Of a stretch of DNA of 60,941 bases, positions 23,923 to 32,617 are shown piece after piece (the stretch's first letter is position 1; each line of letters opens with the position of its first letter). The DNA lies in IMG/VR virus record IMGVR_UViG_3300025012_000095, positions 1 to 60,941 of that record; one strand, 5' to 3'. The position numbers and the translations under genes were made by a program. The DNA comes from a virus. Below the pieces are notes generated by a model. The model saw only the letters and a list, made by a program, of their open reading frames with translations. It was not told the origin of the DNA and made no database searches.

Positions 23923-25680
23923 ATGGGCGCAAGCATCAAGGGCGTAGAGATTCTGAGGGTTGGAACCTGGAAGGGCTATCGAGGTGAGATAGAGGTCGCC
24001 CAGGAAGACCTGGAGGAATACGTCGCTGCTTATGACGCCGCCACTGCTGCCGGGATGAAGGCAGTAAAGGTGTCGGTGGGGAGTAAGGTGGAAAACGTTC
24101 CGCTGAACCGCACGACACTAGGGCACAACGAGTTGGATCGTAGGGGGCTGACCATCCGCGAGGCTCCCATGATTGGAGTGCTCGGCAATCTGCGGGTGAA
24201 GGGCGAAGCATTACTGGCAGACATTCTCGACGTGCCGGAGAGACTGGCGAAGGTGATCGAGAAGGCATATCCCGACCGGAGCTTTGAGGGCATCACGGTC
24301 AAGAGCGGGAGTGGTATCCAGATCGGTAAGCGGACATTCAAGCGCATGGTCACCGGGCTGGCGCTGTTGGGAGAGTCTCTGCCAGCCGTGACAACGCTGG
24401 CGGATTTGCCAAAGGTGCTGGCTGCGGAGGTTGAGGGCGAGTGGATTCTGTTTGCTGAACCGATCCCCGACCCGGTGTCGGAGGAAGACTATGTGACCGA
24501 GGATCTCCCCACGAGCCCGCTGGAGCGGGGGTATGAGTTCATCAATCAGGCAATCCGCAAGGCCGCTCAGGCGATGTGGAAGATCAAGCCCGATGCGATG
24601 GACGGGCCATACGTGACCGACATCTTTGATGCCGAAGCGATCATGTGCTACCAGAACGCTTTGTGGTCAGTGCCGTATACCGTCGATGAGCTGGGCGAGG
24701 CGACATTGGGTACGCCCGTGAAGGTTAGAGCCGAGTACGTTCCGGTTCAGGCTGCGAGGCAGTCGGATACGGGGCGGGAGTTGGAAGATATCTTAGACCA
24801 GTTGGACAGAATGGCCGCGCGCGTAGAAGTGTTGACGAAAGGCCGAAAGGGCAACCCTATTATCCGCGCTCGGTTTCGCGCTCTGAAGGAGCGGATTGCG
24901 GGCACGGTCAGACTCACCACGAAGGAGAAGACAATGGATGTGGCGGAAATCCGCTCACTGTTGAAGCTCGATGAGAATGCCAGCACTCCGATGGTAGTGC
25001 GGGCGCTCGTTGAGGCTGCGAAGGTCGCTCCACAGGAGGGCGAGGCCCATCTGCTTGCGGCCGTGGTCGATCTAGCCGAGGGAATGGTGTTTGACAACGT
25101 GGAGCAGTTTGTAGCGTGGCTTGCGGGGAAGCTCGATGTCTCCCCTGGCGATCTGGCTGCGATTGCCTCTGCGGTTGCGGAAGCGATGGGGTTTGATAGC
25201 ACCCCGACCGACGCTCCCGCACCTGACGCAGCTCCCCCGCCTGCCGGTGATATGCCGGCAGCCAGCGAACCGCAAGGAGAAGGCAAGATGGACGTGACAG
25301 CACTCCAGGCCGCGCTAGGGGAGCAGAGCGCCAAGGTAACAGAGCTGCTGACCTGGCGTGCGACACAGGAAGGGCAGCAGGCAAAGCTCCAGGCCGCGGC
25401 CGAGGTGGACCGGCACATTGCGGCTGGGAAGTTCCTACCGGCTCAGCGTGAAACTCTCGTTACGCTGGCAAACCATGACCTCCAGGCTTTTTCGCAGTTG
25501 GCTTCTGGCCAGCCTGTCGTGAAGCGGCTGGGGCAGCGTGGTTCCAGTGCAGAGCAACCAATTAGTGTGGCCGAGACCGACGTCCAGGCGATGGTGTCGA
25601 TGGGGTATTCTCGCGAGGATGCCCTGAAGGCTCTTGAGCTCGTGGCGAAGGAAGACGGCCGCCTCGAAGAGGAGGACTGA
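23923..25680 (+). CDS. Head maturation protease / scaffold (Mu gpI-like)
   Basis: 585 residues. The N-terminal third (WKGYRGEIEVAQEDLEEYV, TTLGHNE, PDRSFEGI) resembles Mu I-type prohead proteases. The His of LGHN and the Ser of RSFEG are catalytic candidates. The C-terminal half is Ala/Glu-rich and helical, with an Ala/Pro linker near 425-455, as expected of a scaffold. Two internal ATGs with strong ribosome sites (24934 and 25288) suggest that scaffold forms are also made from the same frame, as in Mu (I/Z) and lambda (C/Nu3). Degraded or lost when the capsid matures. Confidence 0.75.
   Translation: MGASIKGVEILRVGTWKGYRGEIEVAQEDLEEYVAAYDAATAAGMKAVKVSVGSKVENVPLNRTTLGHNELDRRGLTIREAPMIGVLGNLRVKGEALLADILDVPERLAKVIEKAYPDRSFEGITVKSGSGIQIGKRTFKRMVTGLALLGESLPAVTTLADLPKVLAAEVEGEWILFAEPIPDPVSEEDYVTEDLPTSPLERGYEFINQAIRKAAQAMWKIKPDAMDGPYVTDIFDAEAIMCYQNALWSVPYTVDELGEATLGTPVKVRAEYVPVQAARQSDTGRELEDILDQLDRMAARVEVLTKGRKGNPIIRARFRALKERIAGTVRLTTKEKTMDVAEIRSLLKLDENASTPMVVRALVEAAKVAPQEGEAHLLAAVVDLAEGMVFDNVEQFVAWLAGKLDVSPGDLAAIASAVAEAMGFDSTPTDAPAPDAAPPPAGDMPAASEPQGEGKMDVTALQAALGEQSAKVTELLTWRATQEGQQAKLQAAAEVDRHIAAGKFLPAQRETLVTLANHDLQAFSQLASGQPVVKRLGQRGSSAEQPISVAETDVQAMVSMGYSREDALKALELVAKEDGRLEEED
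24934..25680 (+). CDS. Nested in-frame scaffold protein (internal start)
   Basis: ATG 24934 is preceded by GAAGGAGAAGACA and would give a 248-residue scaffold equal to the C-terminus of the protease protein. A second internal ATG at 25288 has the very similar AAGGAGAAGGCAAG and gives 130 residues. Both forms start Met-Asp-Val. Inferred from ribosome sites and Mu-like organisation. Confidence 0.5.
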   Translation: MDVAEIRSLLKLDENASTPMVVRALVEAAKVAPQEGEAHLLAAVVDLAEGMVFDNVEQFVAWLAGKLDVSPGDLAAIASAVAEAMGFDSTPTDAPAPDAAPPPAGDMPAASEPQGEGKMDVTALQAALGEQSAKVTELLTWRATQEGQQAKLQAAAEVDRHIAAGKFLPAQRETLVTLANHDLQAFSQLASGQPVVKRLGQRGSSAEQPISVAETDVQAMVSMGYSREDALKALELVAKEDGRLEEED

Positions 25681-26006
25681 TGGCACCCGAACTAACCGCT
25701 GCCGATCTCTCGGCGGCTATTGTAGAGGCTCAGCGGCTTGCCGCTATGTATCCGCTCGGCATCCCCACGAAAGGACCGACGGCGCGAATGAAGTTGTGCG
25801 CCGAGTTGATCTTGAAGGGAAAAGCCGTGGATGTTGCGATGAGGAAGGCTGGGTACGGTAGAAAGTTCATCGCAGGAAACGCCGACAAGTTTGTCGATCT
25901 ATTGGCCAGCGAGGGGTTGCTAAAGCCAAAGGAAGCAGCCGCCGCAGTGGGTGACCAGGCTGCCGCCAAGGCTTTGAAGCCCGCCAAGAAGGAGGTAGGG
26001 GCATGA
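25680..26006 (+). CDS. Hypothetical head-module protein
   Basis: 108 residues, ATG 25680 overlapping the protease stop. Helical, Ala/Lys-rich; the segment DVAMRKAGYGRKFIAGNADKF looks like a small DNA-binding or terminase-like helix pair. Lies between protease/scaffold and decoration protein, so a head-assembly role is possible. Confidence 0.5.
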   Translation: MAPELTAADLSAAIVEAQRLAAMYPLGIPTKGPTARMKLCAELILKGKAVDVAMRKAGYGRKFIAGNADKFVDLLASEGLLKPKEAAAAVGDQAAAKALKPAKKEVGA

Positions 26007-26455
26007 CCGCCAAAACCGCCACGACCGCAGGGCCGCGTCAGACAAAGGGAGACCAGAACGCGGTCTACACCGAGTACCCCGTAGAGGCAGGCGAGATTAT
26101 CTATGAGGGTGGGCTGGTGATGATTGACGCCGACGGCTACGCTCTTCCGGCGGCCGACACGGCCGCTCAGTTTGTCGTTGGGTGGGCCGACGAGACCGTG
26201 ATTGCCACGGGACTCGCAGATGGGGCATTGAACGTGAGAGTGGTGTCGAACATTGCTTGTCGAATGGCAGCATCCAGCATTACGCGGGCGATGATTAACA
26301 CCAACCCTCTGATGTACGTGATTGATGACAATACGGTGGATGAGACTCAGCCGGGGCAGAGCTTGAAGGCCGGGATCCTGGTGCATCCGTATATTTCCAC
26401 GGCCGAGGGCTGGGTCTTCATTCCGGCTTACGGCGTGCGCCTCTACGCACTGTAA
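26003..26455 (+). CDS. Capsid decoration-like protein
   Basis: 150 residues. EYPVEAGEIIYEGGLVMIDADG, AAQFVVGWADE and LNVRVVSNIACRM follow the beta-tulip pattern of DUF2190/Mu-like decoration proteins. It sits immediately before the major capsid gene, the usual place. It probably binds the capsid surface as a stabiliser. Confidence 0.65.
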   Translation: MTAKTATTAGPRQTKGDQNAVYTEYPVEAGEIIYEGGLVMIDADGYALPAADTAAQFVVGWADETVIATGLADGALNVRVVSNIACRMAASSITRAMINTNPLMYVIDDNTVDETQPGQSLKAGILVHPYISTAEGWVFIPAYGVRLYAL

Positions 26456-26470
26456 AGGAGAGGAAACACA

Positions 26471-27415
26471 ATGGCTGGTTCTATCAAGGCGTCCAGCGTA
26501 TCGGCTCTCACCAATGCGGTGCGCGCAGCGTGGCTCACGAGCTTCAACGCGGCTCAGGACAATCTTCCGTGGCGCGATCTCGTTACCGACATGGGTAAGT
26601 CAAATCACGCCACCCAGAACATCGACTGGCTGGGCGAAACCCCAGAAATGCAGGATGCGACACGGGAAGACCTGCACATTGGGGCGCTGAACCGCTACAG
26701 CTATTCGATCACCCACAAGGTCTACAAGGCCGCGCTCAAGGTGAGACTGGCAGACTTGGAGACTGACAATCAGAACCAGATCCCGCCACGCGTGGCGGGG
26801 CTGGCAAAGCGCGCGGCAGGACACCCTGGCCGGTTGTCGTTCGATCAGCTCGAGGCGAATCCGACTGCCTTCGACGCGACAGCGCTGTTTGCCAACACCC
26901 GCGCCTACGGCGCGGCGGCGAACACCGACAACCTTCTCGCGGGGACAGGGACGACCGCGGCGAACATTGAGACTGACATCCAGACGCTCCGCACGACCAT
27001 GATGAGGTTTCAGGATGACACGGGCGAGGAGATGGAGCTGTCTCCAAACGTGCTCATTATCCCGCCAGACCTGGGACTGAAGTTCTCGAAGGTGCTTGGC
27101 GGCACGCGCGATCCTGGGGGCACGACGCTCCAGACCGGCGTCATTCCGCCAACAATGGGGAACAAGTGGAGCGCGGGTGGTTACACGGTCTACGAACTCG
27201 CGCGACTCTCTGATACGGACAATTGGTACGGGTTGCACACCGGAGAGGAACTCAATCCGTTTATCTACAGCTGGATAGCGCAGCCGGCGATTATGAATCG
27301 CCCGTCCGTGGATGACGCATCGGCTGTTGAGAGTGACATGCTGATCTATGCCGTCAGGGGCCACTACAACGTGGGTGTCTCCCTGCCGATGTACTTCTGC
27401 TCTGTGGTCAACTAA
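26471..27415 (+). CDS. Major capsid protein (Mu gpT-like)
   Basis: 314 residues from ATG 26471 with AAAGGAGAGG. HK97-fold proteins of the Mu gpT group show this layout: an N-terminal helical arm, YSITHKVYKAALKVRL, FDATALFANTRAYG, LIIPPDLGLKF and a GHYNVGVSLP C-terminus. Size, position after protease and decoration genes, and a strong ribosome site all fit. Confidence 0.85.
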   Translation: MAGSIKASSVSALTNAVRAAWLTSFNAAQDNLPWRDLVTDMGKSNHATQNIDWLGETPEMQDATREDLHIGALNRYSYSITHKVYKAALKVRLADLETDNQNQIPPRVAGLAKRAAGHPGRLSFDQLEANPTAFDATALFANTRAYGAAANTDNLLAGTGTTAANIETDIQTLRTTMMRFQDDTGEEMELSPNVLIIPPDLGLKFSKVLGGTRDPGGTTLQTGVIPPTMGNKWSAGGYTVYELARLSDTDNWYGLHTGEELNPFIYSWIAQPAIMNRPSVDDASAVESDMLIYAVRGHYNVGVSLPMYFCSVVN

Positions 27416-27427
27416 GGGGGGTGGAGT

Positions 27428-28651
27428 ATGAATGGACAACGAGCCACCACGGCTCTACTCGTGGCGTTTGCAGCGTTGCTGGTTGGATCAACTGCTTTGG
27501 GGTTGGTTCTGACGCAGCCTGTGATCGTGCAACTCCCACCAGCGGTGAATCCTGGGGGGCCGTCGGCGGCTGGTATGGATGTTCCACTGTTCCCGGCCCC
27601 CCTGGAGATTCAGACCACTTACACAGGTGACGCGTTGAAGATCCGCCAGGACGGCACCGGTGACGGCCTGACGGTGTTCGATGGCTCGACGGTGGAGGCA
27701 ACCTTTGGGGCGAGCACCTTCACGTTCGCGAACCCGCTGGACATGAGTGCGGCGATCATCTCGAACATCGGGAACGCCGGCACCGACTTCACATCTGCCG
27801 GGGGCCTCTCGCTGACCGATGATCTCGATATGACTGCCGACCCGATTCTAAACATCGGCAACGCGGGGACCGACTTCTTGACTAATGGTGGCCTGACCCT
27901 GGCGAATGCCGAGATCATCACTACCGGTGGTCTCACGGTGACGAACGGTGGAATCATCGTCACCGAGGATGGCGTGGACACGAATGGCACACCGCTGTAC
28001 TTGGGCGCCGATCGCGGCGCCTACCTAGACGAGTCGTCTGACGATATCATTCAGACGATCCTGGCAACCGGGTCGGGACTGTTCCGAATCATCACGGGCA
28101 ATCTGAGTGTGGGCAATGGCACGCCGACTCAGGCGCAAAATGGCGAGGACGCCTACGTTGAGGGCAAGCTGGAGATCGACGAATTGGCCTACCTTGACGG
28201 TGGAGCGCAAACGCCAGCCGGCACGGCTCAAGGGATCGGCTTTGAGTCTTGGGTTCCGGCAACCGTTATAACATCCACCAACGGCGCGCTGTGGACCATT
28301 CCTGGGAGCCAGAAGTGGCTCATCAAGGGAGTGTTCTGCAACGTCACGACCAACTTCGATTGCACCGGCGATGACTGCCAGTTGATCATAGGGGATGATA
28401 CGGATACGGACGGTTACCTGGTATTGGCAGACGCAACGCTGCAAGCTGCCGATACCGAAGGAACCGGCTGGCCGGCTGGCTGGCAGGGATTCGCAGCGGC
28501 CACTATCGGGGCGTTCCTCGACGGTATCACGACGGGGTTCCCGCAGGTGGCCGCCCAGACCATCGACATCGACATTCGGGACGTGTCGGCGGGTACCGAT
28601 CCGACGGCTGGAGCGGCAACCTGTTATCTGAGGTATACTCGCTTCGAGTAG
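27428..28651 (+). CDS. Membrane-anchored or secreted beta-repeat virion protein
   Basis: 407 residues from ATG 27428 after GGGGGGTGGAG. Residues 8-30 form a signal-anchor-like hydrophobic stretch. Residues 75-190 carry repeats such as NIGNAGTDF followed by GGLSLTDDLDM, GGLTLANAEII, GGLTVTNGGII, a likely beta-helix or fibre shaft. The C-terminal 170 residues have four Cys. A head fibre is possible; the hydrophobic N-terminus is odd for that. Confidence 0.55.
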   Translation: MNGQRATTALLVAFAALLVGSTALGLVLTQPVIVQLPPAVNPGGPSAAGMDVPLFPAPLEIQTTYTGDALKIRQDGTGDGLTVFDGSTVEATFGASTFTFANPLDMSAAIISNIGNAGTDFTSAGGLSLTDDLDMTADPILNIGNAGTDFLTNGGLTLANAEIITTGGLTVTNGGIIVTEDGVDTNGTPLYLGADRGAYLDESSDDIIQTILATGSGLFRIITGNLSVGNGTPTQAQNGEDAYVEGKLEIDELAYLDGGAQTPAGTAQGIGFESWVPATVITSTNGALWTIPGSQKWLIKGVFCNVTTNFDCTGDDCQLIIGDDTDTDGYLVLADATLQAADTEGTGWPAGWQGFAAATIGAFLDGITTGFPQVAAQTIDIDIRDVSAGTDPTAGAATCYLRYTRFE

Positions 28652-28660
28652 GGGTGGAGG

Positions 28661-29101
28661 GTGGCGTATACCACTTTAGCTCATGTGGAGGGCCGGTTAC
28701 GGGGACCGGCCCTCACCGAGACCTCGGTGCCAACGATCAACGAGGTCCAATCATTAATTAACGATATCGCCGCCGAGGAAAACGCGGCCTTGGCGTCGCA
28801 TGGCTTGAGCGTTCCCGCAACGGAGCCAGCCGAGTTTGTAGCGTGGCTGGGGCACGTCAACGCAACGGGGGTCTGCGCGCTCCTTGGAGACAATCGCGGG
28901 CAGTTGAAGGAAACAGCAAAGTGGTTTCGGGATCAGTACGACAAACAGATAGCATCCATGTGGGATGGGACAGCGTTTTCGTCAGGGGCGAGCCTGGTAT
29001 CGGGGGCTTTACCGACGAGTTGGACTGTTGAGTACCCAGACGAGGACGTTGACCTGGGGACCATTGGAGAGCCTGTTTTTAACGAGGCCTGGAAAATGTA
29101 A
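28661..29101 (+). CDS. Head-tail connector (Mu gp36/DUF1320-like)
   Basis: 146 residues from GTG 28661. AYTTLAHVEGRL, EVQSLINDIAAEENAALA and AKWFRDQYDKQI match the helical connector pattern of proteins encoded just after Mu-like major capsid genes. It probably extends the portal. Confidence 0.65.
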   Translation: MAYTTLAHVEGRLRGPALTETSVPTINEVQSLINDIAAEENAALASHGLSVPATEPAEFVAWLGHVNATGVCALLGDNRGQLKETAKWFRDQYDKQIASMWDGTAFSSGASLVSGALPTSWTVEYPDEDVDLGTIGEPVFNEAWKM

Positions 29102-29577
29102 TGCTGACACTAGCCATTACGGGTGGAGTGCAGGAAGTCCTGAAGGGACTACAGGAGTTAGAGAGGCACACGAGAGACTGGCGTCCCTTCTTTGAACGAT
29201 ACGGGACGGATCATCTCAGACCGAAATGGCGTGCTTGGATGGACTCAGAGGGGAGTGGGCAGTGGGCACCGTTATCCCCTCGGTATGCGGCTTACAAAGC
29301 ACAGCGCTATCCCGGCAAGAAGATCTTGCAGCGGGAGGGAACGCTTCGGCAGAGTTTTGAAGAAAGCGGTGCGTATGGCATCACGCGACTCGAGGAGCGG
29401 CAAGCGGAGTATGGGACTTCCGCCCCAAGCGCAATATTCCATCAGTGTGGAACGAGAACGATGCCGCAACGACAAGTAGTCGTCTTTGACGCCGAGGACA
29501 AAAAGGCTCTGATACAGATGGCGGCTGCGTACATGGCGGAGATGGCGAGAGAGGTTGGGGTAGGGGGCCGCAAATGA
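29101..29577 (+). CDS. Tail completion / virion morphogenesis protein (Mu gpG-like)
   Basis: 158 residues, ATG sharing a base with the previous stop. YGTDHLRPKWRAWMDSEG, WAPLSPRYAAYKAQRYPGKKI and LQREGTLRQSF are the hallmarks of the phage virion-morphogenesis/HK97 gp10-like group. Works at the head-tail joint. Confidence 0.75.
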   Translation: MLTLAITGGVQEVLKGLQELERHTRDWRPFFERYGTDHLRPKWRAWMDSEGSGQWAPLSPRYAAYKAQRYPGKKILQREGTLRQSFEESGAYGITRLEERQAEYGTSAPSAIFHQCGTRTMPQRQVVVFDAEDKKALIQMAAAYMAEMAREVGVGGRK

Positions 29578-30095
29578 GTTGGGCATTTGCGGAGGCGACT
29601 GCTGAGGCGGCCATCACGTATATCGAGGCCAACGGAGCCGCCAAGCTGACCTCCGTGGCTGCCAGGTACAGTGATGGGATTCCCCTACCAGCCATAGCGG
29701 CGTTGCGGTTATCCGACCCCTGGCTAGGGGCCGAGTCAGAGTTTCCGGTGGTGTACTTTGTCCCTGAGGAATCGAGGCGAGTGCCATCGGCAATGGGAAT
29801 GAAACAAGGGGGGTTGTGGGCGCACAGGTTTTTGGTTGCGATTGTTGCCGAGTTATCCATAGATCAGGGCAGGGCAATAACGTCAGCGGAGACCATACGG
29901 CGGATGATGATGCGGTATGTAGTGGCAATACTTGAGATGCTGGCTGAGGGGTACGCTTCGATGGGGCATGAGTGGGGCGTGGGTGGCCCCACGGAGGTTT
30001 ACTACGATGCAACAATAACCGACAAGGAACGGAATGCGTATCTTGGAGACGCCCGCATCGTAATCTGGAGTACCGGGAAGGAGACATCACTATGA
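29574..30095 (+). CDS. Putative tail terminator
   Basis: 173 residues, ATGA-coupled. Size, position after the gpG-like gene and an alpha/beta pattern (VVYFVPEESRR, RFLVAIVAELS, NAYLGDARIVIW) fit the tail terminator/tail-to-head joining family. No sequence signature is diagnostic. Confidence 0.5.
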   Translation: MSWAFAEATAEAAITYIEANGAAKLTSVAARYSDGIPLPAIAALRLSDPWLGAESEFPVVYFVPEESRRVPSAMGMKQGGLWAHRFLVAIVAELSIDQGRAITSAETIRRMMMRYVVAILEMLAEGYASMGHEWGVGGPTEVYYDATITDKERNAYLGDARIVIWSTGKETSL

Positions 30096-30526
30096 GTGAA
30101 CTACGAGATCCCCGCACGTTCCGTGTGGCTTTGCGGACTGGGTGGGGGCCAGGGGACGGTATCCACTTCCCCAGAATTGACGATGATCTTGCCCGCCGGG
30201 TGGCGGGGGAAAACTTCGAGATAGCCGAAGACGACCTAGAGCACTACTCCCCCGGCGATGTCGTGGAGGGGCGCATCCCCATCAGCTCGGTGAGCGTGCT
30301 TCTGGGGCGCGGCCTGATTGAAGAGGTGGAGGCAACATCCACCATAGGCGCCATTGCGAGGAACAAGCCGAACGCCACACAAGCGGCGGTCGAGCGAGCG
30401 GCGGAGGTGGGGCTGGACCTTTTGACTGTCTGGGGCACGGGCCACGGCGGGCGGGTTACGCTGGCCGATGTCGAGGGTGTGCTGATTGAGAACGCCGATG
30501 AGGACGAGGACGAGGAGGTCGAATGA
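30092..30526 (+). CDS. Neck/tail protein with E3-binding-like helix module
   Basis: 144 residues from ATG 30092. Near residues 95-130 the stretch ATQAAVERAAEVGLDLLTVW, then GTGHGGRVTLADVEG, has the pattern of the peripheral subunit-binding (E3-binding) domain of acyl-transferase complexes. Very acidic tail. The module is known mainly from metabolic enzymes; here it probably mediates protein contacts in virion assembly. Confidence 0.5.
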   Translation: MSELRDPRTFRVALRTGWGPGDGIHFPRIDDDLARRVAGENFEIAEDDLEHYSPGDVVEGRIPISSVSVLLGRGLIEEVEATSTIGAIARNKPNATQAAVERAAEVGLDLLTVWGTGHGGRVTLADVEGVLIENADEDEDEEVE

Positions 30527-31524
30527 CCACCGTAACCATTAGTGGGCGTTGGCTGTACTTCCAGGGAGTCATCCTCTCGGCGTCTGGCCTGACAGGATCG
30601 TTCACCCCGCCAGCGGCAAAGCCCAAGACGCAGGAGAGGACGGGGCCGTTCGATTTGGCGCCGGTCCGCTCGCAGACGGGCTACGTTGACGTTGACGACA
30701 TGTCGTTTTCTATGTGGTTCGACACCGACTACACGACTCTAGTCTCGTTACTCCATCTGGTTGATGCCACGGGGAGAGTATGCGCTTGGGGTTACAACGG
30801 CGACACGTTGGGCAACAAGTTTGAGGGCGTGCAGGTCCACAAGGCTACATTCACGCCAACGAGCGAGGCGGCGGAGTTGACGCCGTACGAGGTGACATTC
30901 CAGGTAACGCCCAACGGGCTGGAGCACGGGCAGATCGTCCACGTTCTCAGCGAGCAGACGATTGCTGGAAACACCGAAGCGGCTGCGGCCAATCACGGGA
31001 CGATGGCAACGGCGGTCGCCATCACGTCGTCGTCAGTGGCGAACCCCAGCGTTATCACGTCAACGGCGCACGGACTGGTGACGGGTGACACGGTTCTGAT
31101 TGCGGGTCATACCGGATCAACTCCTACCATCAACGGCTCCCACGTTGTAACAAAAACGGGGGCCAACACCTACACGATCCCGGTGAACGTCACCGTGGGG
31201 GGAACGGGTGGGACGGGCACGCGGACGAGCAGCCGTAATGGCGGAGCCGGGTATCTCCACGTGACGGCGCTGAACCTCGACAGCGGGACGGGCATCGTTT
31301 TCAAGTTGCGGGACTCGGCGGACAACGTGACCTTCGTGGACCTCGGCACCTTCACAACTATCACGGTGGAATACGCCGACTCGGATGTTGACACAGGGAC
31401 AGCGGAGCGCATCGCAATCGCGGGAAACATCGACCGATATGTCGCCTGCTCCTGGGCCTACGGTGGTGCACCGGGCGGGAGCCAGGACACTACTTTCTGG
31501 ATGGGATTAACTCGCAAAGAATAG
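30523..31524 (+). CDS. Putative major tail tube protein with added domain
   Basis: 333 residues. The N-terminal 150 residues are strand-rich (LAPVRSQTGYVDVDDMSFSM, FEGVQVHKATFTP), as in tail tube or tube-like proteins. After residue 160 comes a Thr/Ser/Gly-rich beta module (ANPSVITSTAHGLVTGDTV), then a jelly-roll-like C-terminus. Such an extra domain would face outwards from the tail. Confidence 0.55.
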   Translation: MTTVTISGRWLYFQGVILSASGLTGSFTPPAAKPKTQERTGPFDLAPVRSQTGYVDVDDMSFSMWFDTDYTTLVSLLHLVDATGRVCAWGYNGDTLGNKFEGVQVHKATFTPTSEAAELTPYEVTFQVTPNGLEHGQIVHVLSEQTIAGNTEAAAANHGTMATAVAITSSSVANPSVITSTAHGLVTGDTVLIAGHTGSTPTINGSHVVTKTGANTYTIPVNVTVGGTGGTGTRTSSRNGGAGYLHVTALNLDSGTGIVFKLRDSADNVTFVDLGTFTTITVEYADSDVDTGTAERIAIAGNIDRYVACSWAYGGAPGGSQDTTFWMGLTRKE

Positions 31525-31534
31525 GAGTCTTACG

Positions 31535-31975
31535 ATGGCAATGCCGATCATTTCCGAGCGTGTGGTAAACATTGACAACAAGTCGGGGAGCCCCACAGCC
31601 TACACGGCCCTGTTGGTGGGGGGGATGGACAAGCTGGGTGAGATGACTTATCCCGCCCAGGATGTTACGGGTGCGGCCGACGTAGCCCCCGTGCGGAAGG
31701 CGACGGGGTTCAAGGTTCCGTCGAACTTCACTCTCCAGTTTGAGGCAGATGTGGGTGGGACGCCGGATCCGGTAGACGACTTCGTGGAGAACGCCACGGC
31801 AAATAACCCTCGAACAGTCTTGGCAACGTTCAACACTACCACGTTGTCGTGGACAGCCACCGGTGAGGCGAACATCATTCGCAGCACCGTCATTGCCGAG
31901 CCTGGCGAGAACGGCGTGACGCTGGTCGAGGTTGAGTTTGAGCCCACGGGGGTCTGGACTCCCTCGCTCTCCTAG
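31535..31975 (+). CDS. Putative tail tube protein
   Basis: 146 residues from ATG 31535. Strand-rich, moderately acidic, and placed directly before the tail chaperone, the usual position of the tube gene. Which of this gene and its neighbour at 30523 is the main tube is unclear. Confidence 0.55.
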   Translation: MAMPIISERVVNIDNKSGSPTAYTALLVGGMDKLGEMTYPAQDVTGAADVAPVRKATGFKVPSNFTLQFEADVGGTPDPVDDFVENATANNPRTVLATFNTTTLSWTATGEANIIRSTVIAEPGENGVTLVEVEFEPTGVWTPSLS

Positions 31976-32092
31976 CAGGCTGTATGACTGCGCCATGTCC
32001 GCAGTTGTCCGGCTTGGAATCAACGGGGGCCGTATCGGCCAGGGGGGCATGGCTCTCTGGTGCTGGCGGCCCCGTAGATTAGGAGGAGTGCG

Positions 32093-32617
32093 ATGGGGAC
32101 GGTACGGTGGACCGTAAGTGCGACTGACACGGTGCCCTTGAGGTTTGACGACCCTGGTTTTGTCAGGGTGTGTCAGACAGTAGGGACCGATCTGTACGAG
32201 ACCCTGAGCAAGTTGTTGGGGTGCGAGCCGAACGATGTTGATTGGACGCCCTATGTGCGGGAGGGTGTTCGGATAGACGCCAGGACGGGCATCACACAAA
32301 ACGAGGACGACCAGATCGCCAACAAGGGGCAACAGACCAACGCCAAGGAGGGCATTCGGGTTGACATCGTAGAGATCAACCGTCTGACCTTTGCGACGTG
32401 GGTGAAGGGGGTCAGTGCGGATGACGGAGATGCGGCCAAGATTTGGCAGCAACTTTCTTCTCCCAGGAAGTCGGACAGGGCAGAGGCGTTTTCATCTCTG
32501 CCACTGGAGACTGCGACGGCGCTGCTGGCTAGGTTGAGGGTACACATCGAAGAGGCTTCCAAGCCGGCGATGAGAGACCCAAAACTATCCCAAGCCACGG
32601 ACGAGGAGGAAGCCTAA
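32093..32617 (+). CDS. Tail assembly chaperone, short form
   Basis: 174 residues from ATG 32093 with AGGAGGAG. This is the unshifted product. The order is a strand-rich N-terminus, then helices (INRLTFATWVKGV, SLPLETATALLARL). Its position immediately before the tape measure gene is diagnostic together with the frameshift signal. Confidence 0.75.
   Translation: MGTVRWTVSATDTVPLRFDDPGFVRVCQTVGTDLYETLSKLLGCEPNDVDWTPYVREGVRIDARTGITQNEDDQIANKGQQTNAKEGIRVDIVEINRLTFATWVKGVSADDGDAAKIWQQLSSPRKSDRAEAFSSLPLETATALLARLRVHIEEASKPAMRDPKLSQATDEEEA

Noticed and set aside
31994-32117. A 40-codon frame between tube and chaperone genes
   Set aside because: No ribosome site, and its 3' end overlaps the start of the chaperone gene out of frame; composition looks non-coding.
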